NCBI RefSeq assembly: GCF_013267595.1 | Contig: NZ_CP054011.1 | Location: 124,001 to 188,000, forward strand | Source: Prevotella melaninogenica | Lineage (GTDB): Bacteria > Bacteroidota > Bacteroidia > Bacteroidales > Bacteroidaceae | Reading direction: 5' to 3' | DNA length: 64,000 bases | Shown: piece after piece, positions 9,044 to 16,252 of the stretch | Layout: each line of letters begins with the position of its first letter | Numbering within the stretch: position 1 is the first letter of the stretch | Made by a program: the position numbers and the translations under genes | The notes under the pieces: generated by a model | Seen by the model: only the letters and a program-made list of their open reading frames with translations | The model's database searches: none | Told to the model about the DNA's origin: nothing

Positions 9044-9217
9044 ATGATAGGAAGTAATAAAGGTAATTGGGGAAGATATGGATTACAAGCATTTGGAATT
9101 TCAGTGCTTGGTTCCCTCTTTTTGGGTGTATTATCGTTTCTGGCTACTCTGCTACTTACAGAATGGAAACGGCACACAGCTGCTTCTCATGGAATGACAG
9201 AACCATTGGTGACGTAG
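9044..9217 (+). pseudogene. Truncated ninth immunity copy fused to vgrG2 sequence
   Basis: The first 75-80 bases (MIGSNKGNWGRYGLQAFGIS, then VLG) are a normal array-1 unit start after the usual 14-base spacer. Homology to the array stops near base 9117-9124, inside the anchor helix. From there the DNA is vgrG coding sequence read out of frame, and the immunity frame ends at TAG 9215-9217 after 57 codons. The vgrG frame of the same DNA is open, so this is a deletion or recombination junction between an immunity gene and a vgrG. Confidence 0.85.
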
Positions 9218-10713
9218 TTAAGAAATTGTGCGAACAAGCTAAGGTGCAGTTGGAATTAAATCCTGCATTCAAGGAAACCAAGGACTTTATCTGCCAGTAT
9301 GAAGAGTCGGACTTCGACTTTATCCGTCGTCTTGCTCATCAGTATCAGGAGTGGATGTATTTCGATGGAACAAAACTCATCTTTGGTAAACCAAGGAGAT
9401 TGGCTGACCCTATAATATTGGAATATGGAACGACGCTGTCGTCACTTGACATTGGTTTACAGACCCTCGCACGCTCTGAGCAGGTGTTCTCTTACCACTC
9501 TGGTGCTGACCATGAGATGCAGCGTATGACACCAGACTTGGCCTATGGTCATGACAAACTTGCGGGCGATGCTTTCCGTGCATCATTAGGTATGTTCTCA
9601 AAACCCGCACGACAGCATGCACTGCCACGTATCAGCGATGAGTCGGAACTTATTAATTACATGGGGCGTAAGCAGGCGGCTGAGACGGCAGAAACACATT
9701 ACATCACGGCTGAGAGTCAGGTGCCTACCCTGCGTGTCGGTTCTGTCGTAAGTCTCTACAGCTCATTCTTGGAACGTGTAGGAAACATATCAAAAGAGAG
9801 TTTGGGTAACTTTATCATTATCGAGATAACCCATGAGGTGAGCCAAGGCAGCTACTACAAAAACCGCTTCAAGGCTATCCCTGCAACAATAAAGGCACTG
9901 CCAAGTCCAAAGGTACGTATGCCATTAGCAGAGACACAGATGGCAACTGTGCTTAGTAATGCTGACCCACAGGGTAAGGGCCGTGTGCGTATGAACTGGC
10001 AGACAGATGGTATGCAGACAAGTTGGGTGCGTGTGATGCCCCCAGATGGCGGTAGTAGTAAGGACGTAAAGAGCAACCGTGGTTTTGTATTTATCCCAGA
10101 GGTAGGCGACCAAGTCCTCCTCGGCTTCCGCCATGGTGACCCAGCAAGACCATACGTTATGGGTAGCCTCTTTAACGGAACTACTGGTGGTGGCGGTGGT
10201 CAAGGTAACAACTGCAAGAGCCTCACCACACGAAGTGGCAGTTCTCTCAAGCTTGATGATTCTGCAGGTAGCGTCACATTGCACGACAAGGGTGGTGTAA
10301 AAATGAATTTTGATGGTGCAGGAAATCAAACTTTAGCCACCAAAGCTTCTGCAACAACAACTGTTGGTAAAGATACCAGCCTTTTACAAATGGACAAGGA
10401 TGGTAACATAGAATTGAAAGCTAATACGAAAATAACATTGAAGATAGAGGGTAGTAAAATAATTATAACCAAGGACAAAATCACGCTTGAAAGTTCAGAA
10501 ATAGAGGTGAATGGTACTACATCTACGACTGTAAATAGTCCTTCAATAAATATGCAAGGTGGAACAACAAATATAACAAGTACAACTATTAATTTAAAGC
10601 CTGTACAACCACAAGCACCAGATGATGGTAATGCTTACTTTTTACCAACAGCAGCCGTAAATATTGATAGTACAAAAGTAGATATAAATGGTGGTACTGT
10701 AGAAATTAACTAA
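9067..10713 (+). CDS. vgrG: VgrG spike protein, 5'-truncated chimera (vgrG2)
   Basis: The open frame of 548 codons can start only at a TTG (9067) inside the leftover immunity sequence, or at a later ATG near 9162. Real VgrG homology begins at about IIVSGYSATYRMET, so the N-terminal part of the gp27-like base, probably over 100 residues, and the native start are missing. The rest is intact: the DFDFIRRLAHQYQEW region, the OB fold, the Gly-rich linker, then a beta-helix tail rich in Thr, Ile and Asn that differs from vgrG1. Without its base domain it may not assemble, so it is probably a pseudogene or a donor of tail sequence by recombination with vgrG1. Adaptor, effector and immunity genes follow it. 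Confidence 0.85.
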   Translation: MGKIWITSIWNFSAWFPLFGCIIVSGYSATYRMETAHSCFSWNDRTIGDVVKKLCEQAKVQLELNPAFKETKDFICQYEESDFDFIRRLAHQYQEWMYFDGTKLIFGKPRRLADPIILEYGTTLSSLDIGLQTLARSEQVFSYHSGADHEMQRMTPDLAYGHDKLAGDAFRASLGMFSKPARQHALPRISDESELINYMGRKQAAETAETHYITAESQVPTLRVGSVVSLYSSFLERVGNISKESLGNFIIIEITHEVSQGSYYKNRFKAIPATIKALPSPKVRMPLAETQMATVLSNADPQGKGRVRMNWQTDGMQTSWVRVMPPDGGSSKDVKSNRGFVFIPEVGDQVLLGFRHGDPARPYVMGSLFNGTTGGGGGQGNNCKSLTTRSGSSLKLDDSAGSVTLHDKGGVKMNFDGAGNQTLATKASATTTVGKDTSLLQMDKDGNIELKANTKITLKIEGSKIIITKDKITLESSEIEVNGTTSTTVNSPSINMQGGTTNITSTTINLKPVQPQAPDDGNAYFLPTAAVNIDSTKVDINGGTVEIN

Positions 10714-10731
10714 TAATAATTTAATAAGAAA

Positions 10732-11286
10732 ATGATAGATTTACATAATAAATGGGAGGTCAAAGATCATCATTCCACTTTGGAGAAGAAGAATGCATTG
10801 GATCTTTTATCTGAGAATCATATAGAGTCCTTGGATAGTTCTGCACACTATCGTTTTAAACAGATTAATGTTATCCGTTATGAAGATATTCCTATAAGTA
10901 ATTCTACAATACGCGCTCAATATCTTTTTGAACGCGCAAATCATAATGTCCATACTAAATGTGAAGAAAGTTATTATACTTTTACACCACAGCAAAACAA
11001 AATTGGCGATTTTCTGAGCCTTTCTGATCAAATTAGAAAAGAGGTATATTGGCGTATAGATAAAAATGGAGAACCTCTACGTATTTTGAATGAGGGAGAG
11101 TTGAAGGAAAGTTGGGAAAATGCTAAGAAAGAACTTCTTCCTAACAATGAGTTTATGAGCTCTTTGGATAAAGAACAGTATAAAAAGATTATTCAAGCTG
11201 GAGATACGGAGTTTCAGGATATGAGCTTATTTATACGCAATTATAGAACGAATCTTTTTTTAGAGAGCTATTTGGACAATACTTAA
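10732..11286 (+). CDS. Adaptor-like protein, N-terminal piece of a split gene
   Basis: A 184-residue protein starting 18 bases after vgrG2. It aligns by eye with the first two thirds of the intact 301-residue protein at 989-1894: (I/L)N-x(2)-E-x(5)-W, then a FMSSLDKEQ block against FLRSADTKE, then an FLESYL end against a FLLLFDGYL end. Its TAA overlaps the ATG of the next frame (TAATG), and 184 plus 122 residues is close to the length of the intact homologue. Either a frameshift split one gene or two subunits are made by coupled translation. Confidence 0.6.
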   Translation: MIDLHNKWEVKDHHSTLEKKNALDLLSENHIESLDSSAHYRFKQINVIRYEDIPISNSTIRAQYLFERANHNVHTKCEESYYTFTPQQNKIGDFLSLSDQIRKEVYWRIDKNGEPLRILNEGELKESWENAKKELLPNNEFMSSLDKEQYKKIIQAGDTEFQDMSLFIRNYRTNLFLESYLDNT

Positions 11287-11654
11287 TGAAATCACCAGAG
11301 AATTATGAATTTGAGAAACTACAAACAATGTCTAACTTTTTTAAAGATATTGTTATAGAAGCAGATCTCACATATTCAAAGTTGAAAGAGGACGAGAAAT
11401 TTATATTTATAGTGAAAGAAAGCGAACTTGACCGTAATAAGCTTGATGAGATAGAGATGGTAAAACAATACAATAAATTATATAAAACAAAAATTAAATA
11501 TGACTTTACAGAATATGATTATAAATATAGAGCAACCATGAAATTAAACAAAGAGGACGGATTGTTAGAGAACCTAACTCTAAGTCTTACAGAAAAAATT
11601 AAAAATAATCTAATTTGTGATATCAGTTTTGATTTAAAGCGTATAGAGTCATGA
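11286..11654 (+). CDS. Adaptor-like protein, C-terminal piece of a split gene
   Basis: A 122-residue protein that starts at the ATG overlapping the stop of the previous frame. Its C-terminal block, KIKYDFTEYDYKYRATMKLN, corresponds to TIQYSFSSYDAQFNSHVLLN of the intact homologue at 989-1894, and both end in a hydrophobic/basic strand. It overlaps the start of the next gene by 4 bases (ATGA), so the module-2 genes form one tight operon. Confidence 0.58.
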   Translation: MKSPENYEFEKLQTMSNFFKDIVIEADLTYSKLKEDEKFIFIVKESELDRNKLDEIEMVKQYNKLYKTKIKYDFTEYDYKYRATMKLNKEDGLLENLTLSLTEKIKNNLICDISFDLKRIES

Positions 11655-12624
11655 AAGGTTATATAGAAGAGGGAGGCTGGGTTTCTTGCACAATGGATAG
11701 TTTCGGAACTCCCAGACAGTTAGTAGCACGGCGTGATGCTCAGGTTAAACGGCATAATGGTAAAATCTTATTAACAAAAATAGATACAGCTATTGATAAA
11801 CAATTTGTTTGTAATTCTCCTGTTAAATTCTGGACGGGTTTGGCTGCACTTGCTGTAGGTATTGCAATTGCTTTATCTGGTCCTGTGGGTTGGATAGCTT
11901 TGGGAGCGTGTGCTGTAGCTGCTGTAGCGATTACTATTCAATCTGTAACGTCTCACGCTTGTAATGGGTGTTTAGAAGGAATAGAGTGGAATCCTTCACA
12001 TGAGACGGTAAAAATAGGCGGACAAGATGTCATATTATACAATTATTCTCGGTTACAATGCAGTAATGGAGGACTTCTCATTGCGAGTGAGACATTCGAT
12101 GAAGCAAATAGTATTTCTAATCAGATGGCTCTGAATAACTGGCAAGCAAATGTAATAAATATCGAACAACATCTCTTGAATGGAATGATTGATGGTCTTA
12201 TGGGTTTTTCTTTCACAGCAGTAGATGTTACATTTGAATTGGCTGGAGAATATCTTGGAGAAAATAATATCGTAAGTGGAGAAACATGGTTTGGAGTTGG
12301 ATTAGGCAAAGATGCAACTACTACGATATTAAAAGCTGCACCTGCTGAGCGAGCTCTATCAAAAGAGATAGTAAGTAGCATATTTACAGCAGAATTTTGG
12401 GCTGTCTTAAAAAAAGCCCAAGATTAACCCTTCAATTAATTAGCCCTACGTCGCTTATTAAAGATGTAGGCAAGGGACTTATAAAAGGTTCAGCTGTCGG
12501 CATTCCACAATTAATATTAAACAATATGATTGATGCGGAAGAAGAAAAATTGAAAAAGAAAAATGAAACAGCTATTATGCAACAAATAAATCCAAATAGT
12601 GATATTATAGCTAAGAAAATATAG
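11651..12624 (+). pseudogene. PAAR-like effector candidate of module 2, frame broken at an A7 run
   Basis: The first frame gives 258 residues (11651-12427). It parallels the module-1 effector: an N-terminal Cys-containing domain, hydrophobic residues 62-98, HAC at 102-104, W113 and C-x2-GG at 137-141. It stops shortly after seven A bases (12409-12415). The -1 frame then continues about 70 residues to 12624 with a Gly-rich hydrophobic patch followed by an EEEKLKKK stretch, matching the C terminus of the module-1 protein in character. The joined product would be about 325 residues. Either an A was gained or lost, or ribosomes slip -1 on A-AAA-AAA. I annotate one broken gene; a programmed shift is possible. 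Confidence 0.6.
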
Positions 12625-12641
12625 TTAAATTAAAATGGGTA

Positions 12642-12672
12642 TTTTATAAGAACGTCAAAAAGCTTAACTTTG
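12642..12672 (+). promoter_or_regulatory. Possible promoter of immunity array 2
   Basis: A TAACTTTG element (12665-12672) fits the Bacteroidetes -7 consensus TAnnTTTG. A TTTT in place of TTTG lies about 19 bases upstream. It sits in the 126-base gap between the broken effector and the first array-2 immunity gene, where independent expression of immunity would make sense. Confidence 0.4.
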
Positions 12673-12750
12673 TTGTAAGTTTGTTATTAATATAACGCTT
12701 ATTAAATATTTTGCTTAGATAATAATATAACAACCATTAAATAATAAAAG

Positions 12751-13269
12751 ATGAAGACTTTCAAAATTAATGCACAAGGAATAGGTGCAGCCATAGGCTT
12801 ATTGTTGGTAAACGGGATAGTTTATCTAATTTTTCATCGTACACCAGCAAGCGAAGAAGAGATTAACGCATATATTCAGAACTCGGAAGTTGTGGAACTG
12901 ACAGATTTTACTTTTTTCGATGTGGAAGACATGGTAGTATATGCAAGACAGCCTTTGAGACGCAACCATAGTACACTGTATAAAGATATAGCAAAAGTTT
13001 ATTCACCAGACAGTAAGAAAAATTTTGTTTTAGAGACTTACGATGTCCCTGGCAGAATATCTGTAAATGCAGAAATTTTACGAAGGCGCCCTAAGATTTA
13101 TCTTGTTGTTAATAAGGATGATTTGCATAATCCAAAATTAGGAAGTAAGGAAAAGCCTGTTCCTGCATTATTGTGGTACACAAGTCCAGATAGTAAGTTT
13201 AATCACGTTCCTGAAATAAATTATATACATAGTGTAAAGGAATACCTTACCTATTGCCGAGCTGAATAA
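12751..13269 (+). CDS. Putative membrane-anchored immunity protein, array 2 copy 1
   Basis: A 172-residue protein with an N-terminal membrane helix at about residues 8-30 (GIGAAIGLLLVNGIVYLIF) after a short basic start, then a periplasmic domain. The block RRRPKIYLVVNKDDLHNPK followed by LGSKEKPVPALLWY lines up with RPNMVLSVYVNRKQWKDKS and YGTIEKPMPVFLHR of array 1, so the two families look distantly related. It follows the broken module-2 effector after 126 bases. Immunity function is inferred from context and topology. Confidence 0.65.
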   Translation: MKTFKINAQGIGAAIGLLLVNGIVYLIFHRTPASEEEINAYIQNSEVVELTDFTFFDVEDMVVYARQPLRRNHSTLYKDIAKVYSPDSKKNFVLETYDVPGRISVNAEILRRRPKIYLVVNKDDLHNPKLGSKEKPVPALLWYTSPDSKFNHVPEINYIHSVKEYLTYCRAE

Positions 13270-13364
13270 AGAGAGAGTATAATAATTGGTTAATGGGTAA
13301 ACTGAAGGGTTTGATAATATAGAAAAGCAAAGATATATTAAAGCAAAAGAGTTCTATCAACAAA

Positions 13365-13883
13365 ATGAAGACTTTCAAAATTAATGCACAAGGAATAGGT
13401 GCAGCCATAGGCTCATTGTTGGTAAATGGGATAGTCTATCTTATTTTTCATCGCACACCAGCGAGCGAGGAAGAGATTAACGCATATATTCAGAACTCGG
13501 AAGTTGTGGAACTGACAGATATTACCTTTTACGATGAGGAAAACATGGTAAGGTATGCAAGACAGCCTTTGAGACGCAACAATAGTTCATTGTATAAGGA
13601 TATAGCAAAACTTTATTCGCCTGACAGTAAGAAGTATTTCGTTTTAGAGGTTTACGGAGCCCCATATTCAATACCAATAGACACGGATATCTTACGAAAG
13701 AGTCCTAAGATCTATCTTGTTGTTAATAAGGATGATTTGCATAATCCAAAATTAGGAAGTAAGGAAAAGCCTGTTCCTGCATTATTGTGGTACACAAGTC
13801 CAGATAGTAAGTTTAATCAAGTTCCTGAAGACGATTACAAATATAGTGTAAAGGAATACCTTACCTATTGCCGAACTGAATAA
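13365..13883 (+). CDS. Putative membrane-anchored immunity protein, array 2 copy 2
   Basis: A 172-residue paralogue exactly one 614-bp unit downstream of copy 1. The ends are nearly identical to copy 1. The differences cluster in the middle (ITFYDEENMVRYARQP; LEVYGAPYSIPIDTDILRKS) and near the end, the same plan of fixed edges and a variable centre as array 1. The 95-base spacer is conserved between units. Confidence 0.65.
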   Translation: MKTFKINAQGIGAAIGSLLVNGIVYLIFHRTPASEEEINAYIQNSEVVELTDITFYDEENMVRYARQPLRRNNSSLYKDIAKLYSPDSKKYFVLEVYGAPYSIPIDTDILRKSPKIYLVVNKDDLHNPKLGSKEKPVPALLWYTSPDSKFNQVPEDDYKYSVKEYLTYCRTE

Positions 13884-13978
13884 AGAGAGAGTATAATAAT
13901 TGGTTAATGGGAAAACTGAAAGGTTAGATAATATAGAAAAGCAAAGATAGATTTAAGCAAAAGAGTTCTATCAAAAAG

Positions 13979-14498
13979 ATGAAGAGTTTCAAAATTAATG
14001 CACAAGGAATAGGTGCGGCCATAGGCTTATTGTTGGTAAATGGGATAGTTTATCTGATTTTCCATCGTACACCAGCAAGCGGGGAAGAGATTAACGCATA
14101 TATTCAAAACTCAGAAGTTGTGGAACTGACAGATTTTACTTTTTTCGATGTGGAAGACATGGTAGTATATGCAAGACAACCTTTGAGACGCAACCATAGT
14201 ACACTGTATAAAGATATAGCAAAAGTTTATTCACCAGACAGTAAGAAAAATTTTGTTTTAGAGTCTTATGGATCTCCCTACAGAATATCGGTAGATGCAG
14301 AACTTTTACGAAGGTGTCCTAAGATTTATCTTGTTGTTAATAAGGATGATTTGCATAATCCAAAATTAGGAAGCAAGGAAAAGCCTGTTCCTGCATTATT
14401 GTGGTACACACGTCCTGATTAGTAAGTTTAATAGAGTTCCTGAAAGAAATTATATATATAGTGTAAAAGAGTATCTTACCTATTGCCGAACTGAATAA
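13979..14498 (+). pseudogene. Array 2 copy 3, frameshifted near the 3' end
   Basis: This is the next 614-bp unit, starting MKSFKINAQGIGAAIG. At about base 14418 it reads CCTGATTAG where the intact copies read CCAGATAG. The extra T creates a stop at 14420-14422 after 147 residues. The last 25 codons (…VKEYLTYCRTE) are still readable in the shifted frame up to TAA at 14496-14498. The truncated protein keeps the anchor and the EKPVP motif, so partial function is possible. Confidence 0.75.
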
Positions 14499-14593
14499 AG
14501 AGAGAGTATAATAATTGGTTAATGGGTAAACTGAAGAGTTAGATAATATAGAAAAGCAAAGATATATTAAAGCAAAAGAGTTTTATCAAAAAG

Positions 14594-14680
14594 ATGAAGA
14601 CTTCCAAAATTAATGCACAAGGAATAGGTGCAGCCATAGGCTTAAAAAACTATATCAGTAGTGTTATTTTGAGGGTGTAA
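14594..14680 (+). pseudogene. Array 2 copy 4, 5' stub only
   Basis: The first 17 codons of a fourth unit (MKTSKINAQGIGAAIGL) are followed abruptly by unrelated sequence that ends in TAA after 28 codons. The unrelated part (about 14645 onward) is the upstream region of the DUF3467 gene, a version of which recurs at about 15881. This is therefore the right-hand recombination boundary of the immunity array. Confidence 0.8.
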
Positions 14681-14716
14681 GCTAAGACAGTCAAGGTAAA
14701 AACTTTTGTAGTTAGA

Positions 14717-14749
14717 TTTGGGTAAATGACTTTAATGTATTATCTTTGC
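14717..14749 (+). promoter_or_regulatory. Promoter of the DUF3467 gene
   Basis: TTTG at 14717-14720 and TATCTTTGC at 14741-14749, 20 bases apart, match the Bacteroidetes -33/-7 consensus. The expected transcript start is near 14755. That rules out the longer reading frame from 14726 and supports the ATG at 14789. Confidence 0.8.
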
Positions 14750-14788
14750 ATAAGAGAAATAAAGTATTATCTAAATCATATTAACAAA

Positions 14789-15118
14789 ATGGACAATAAC
14801 AATCAGAATCAAGAGGGACAGCAGTTGCAGATTGATCTCTCACCAGAAATCGCTAAAGGTGTTTATACAAACTTCCAAATAATCTCTCATTCAAGTTCAG
14901 AGTTTGTACTTGACTTTGCTACGCTTCTTCCAGGTGTACCAAAGGCAACCGTAACAAGTCGTGTTATTATTGCTCCTGAACACGCATTGCGTCTCCTTGC
15001 AGCGTTGCAGGACAATGTAGTTCGCTATGAAAAAGAGTTTGGTAAGATTGATCGCCACGAGCCAGAGCAGGAACCACGTACGATTGCTCCATTCGGTCCT
15101 GGTAAGGTTGATGCATAA
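14789..15118 (+). CDS. DUF3467 family protein
   Basis: A 109-residue cytoplasmic protein with no membrane segment. The family features are visible: the core GVYTNFQIISHSSSEFVLDF, the LLPGVPKATVTSRVI block, then APEHALRLLAALQDNVVRYE, and a Pro-rich tail ending in PFGPGKVDA. The family is widespread in Bacteroidetes; its molecular role is unknown to me. The ATG at 14789 was chosen because a clear promoter ends just upstream. A terminator hairpin follows at 15143. A promoter-bearing but internally deleted copy lies at 15940-16144. Confidence 0.85.
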   Translation: MDNNNQNQEGQQLQIDLSPEIAKGVYTNFQIISHSSSEFVLDFATLLPGVPKATVTSRVIIAPEHALRLLAALQDNVVRYEKEFGKIDRHEPEQEPRTIAPFGPGKVDA

Positions 15119-15142
15119 GCATCTCTTTAAAGAATAAATTAT

Positions 15143-15179
15143 GAAGCCGTTCGAGCAATCGGGCGGCTTTCGTTTTTTT
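15143..15179 (+). terminator. Rho-independent terminator after DUF3467 gene
   Basis: A hairpin with stem AAGCCG/CGGCTT is followed by a run of seven T bases, 25 bases after the stop codon. Confidence 0.8.
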
Positions 15180-15276
15180 GATAATCTCGAGAGATATAGA
15201 ATGTGCAGTTATCGAATTACTTGTATCTATAGCAATGGTAGGAAATCTGTTCGTCGACCATTTGGGCGTAATGGAT

Positions 15277-15438
15277 TTAACCTCGAAAAGCATATTTATA
15301 AATAAAGATACCAACAAGAGGTGTGAAAGCAAGGCTTAGTCCTATAAATGTGAAGCACGATAGCCAGCCCCAATCTCTCCACTTTATGACAAAGGGCATA
15401 AGTACAAGTGTAATAATGAGATCTATAAATATCCACAT
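15277..15438 (-). CDS. Small two-helix membrane protein, 53 residues
   Basis: A short minus-strand gene: MWIFIDLIITLVLMPFVIKW, a charged turn with RDWGW, a second hydrophobic stretch FTFIGLSLAFTPLVGIFIYK, and a basic end YAFRG. Two membrane helices with a short loop are predicted. A near-perfect Bacteroidetes promoter lies just upstream, which strongly supports a real gene. I recognise the type (small conserved membrane protein of Bacteroidales) but know no function. Confidence 0.7.
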   Translation of the reverse strand: MWIFIDLIITLVLMPFVIKWRDWGWLSCFTFIGLSLAFTPLVGIFIYKYAFRG

Positions 15439-15460
15439 AATAAGAATTGCTTTTGAAAGA

Positions 15461-15491
15461 CAAAGATAAATAAAAATGCTGTAAAAACAAA
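15461..15491 (-). promoter_or_regulatory. Promoter of the 53-residue membrane protein
   Basis: On the minus strand TTTG (15488-15491) and TATCTTTG (15461-15468) are 19 bases apart, an excellent match to the Bacteroidetes sigma-factor consensus. The ATG lies 22 bases beyond the -7 element. Confidence 0.75.
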
Positions 15492-15939
15492 GCGTTGCAG
15501 ATAATTATTTTGAAAAATTATTACATAATCTCGGATAAAACATCTACAAATAACGGCAAAAATATATGTAAAAGATAAGTTTGTAACCAATGGTAAATCA
15601 GTCAGTTATGATTCTGTGTAAGAAAAGGTGCTTAATTGGACTTCAAAAGGGCGTTAGTAAGACCTCTAAAGGGCATCTTTTGTAAGTCAATTAGGCGTCT
15701 TTTAGCAACCAAAAGAGCATGTATTGGTTTTGAGTTGTATGAAAATAGTTTACAAGTATTGGTTGATATGGGAATAAGTAGTCTCGCAGAAGACGGAAAT
15801 ATATCAATAATAAAACAAAATGTCATGAGGCTCTATTGGTTGATTTGACTTTAATGGAAGAGCCTAAAGAAAGTTCTGTTAGTAGTGTTATTTTGAGGTG
15901 GAAATCTAATAGGTTTAGAGTAAAACTTTTGTAGTTAGA
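15492..15939. other. Intergenic stretch with no convincing gene
   Basis: AT-rich sequence. A 70-codon plus-strand frame (15636-15848) starts MDFKRALVRPLKGIFCKS but has no promoter, no recognised family and no conserved neighbour, so I do not call it. The last 60 bases are the duplicated upstream region of the DUF3467 gene. Confidence 0.6.
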
Positions 15940-15972
15940 TTTGGACAAATAACTTTAATGTATTATCTTTGC
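15940..15972 (+). promoter_or_regulatory. Duplicate of the DUF3467 promoter
   Basis: TTTG at 15940-15943 and TATCTTTGC at 15964-15972. The flanking 90 bases closely match 14655-14755, so this promoter was copied with its surroundings. It drives only the 3' fragment of a second DUF3467 gene. Confidence 0.75.
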
Positions 15973-15988
15973 GTAAAAGAAGAAAGTA

Positions 15989-16144
15989 TTTATTGCTCCT
16001 GAGCACGCATTGCGTCTCCTTGCAGCTTTGCAGGACAATGTAGTACGCTACGAGAAAGAGTTTGGTAAGATTGACCGCCACGAACCAAAAGAGCAGGGAC
16101 CACGCACCATCGCTCCATTTGGCAATGGTAAGGTTGAAGCATAA
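15989..16144 (+). pseudogene. DUF3467 duplicate lacking its 5' half
   Basis: The last 50 or so codons of a DUF3467 gene (APEHALRLLAALQDNVVRYE, then KEFGKIDRHEPKEQGPRTIAP) follow the duplicated promoter directly. The start codon and first half are deleted, with a junction near the short repeat AGTATTTATTG. The remaining sequence keeps good codons and only conservative changes, so the loss may be recent. Confidence 0.85.
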
Positions 16145-16170
16145 GCAATCCCTTTAAGATTAAAATACTT

Positions 16171-16208
16171 GAAAGTCGCCTCCATATTGGGGGCGACTTT
16201 CTGTTTCA
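16171..16208 (+). terminator. Hairpin terminator after the DUF3467 pseudogene
   Basis: A stem of GAAAGTCGCC against GGCGACTTTC with a short loop, 26 bases after the stop. The T run is weak (CTGTTTC). It could also serve the minus-strand gene ending at 16253. Confidence 0.65.
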
Positions 16209-16252
16209 GAGGGGGCTTGTAAGCATGTTACAAGGTCACTACTTTGGTTAAG

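Noticed and set aside
1-14680. Prophage, suggested by the spike-like proteins
   Set aside because: VgrG resembles phage spike proteins, but no capsid, terminase, integrase or lysis gene is present; the gene order fits T6SS cargo.
14726-14788. A 21-codon longer start for the DUF3467 protein
   Set aside because: This stretch contains the -7 promoter element, so it would not be in the mRNA, and relatives start with the Asn/Gln-rich MDNN sequence.
15636-15848. A 70-codon plus-strand frame between the DUF3467 copies
   Set aside because: No promoter, no recognised family and no conserved context; it may be chance in AT-rich DNA.
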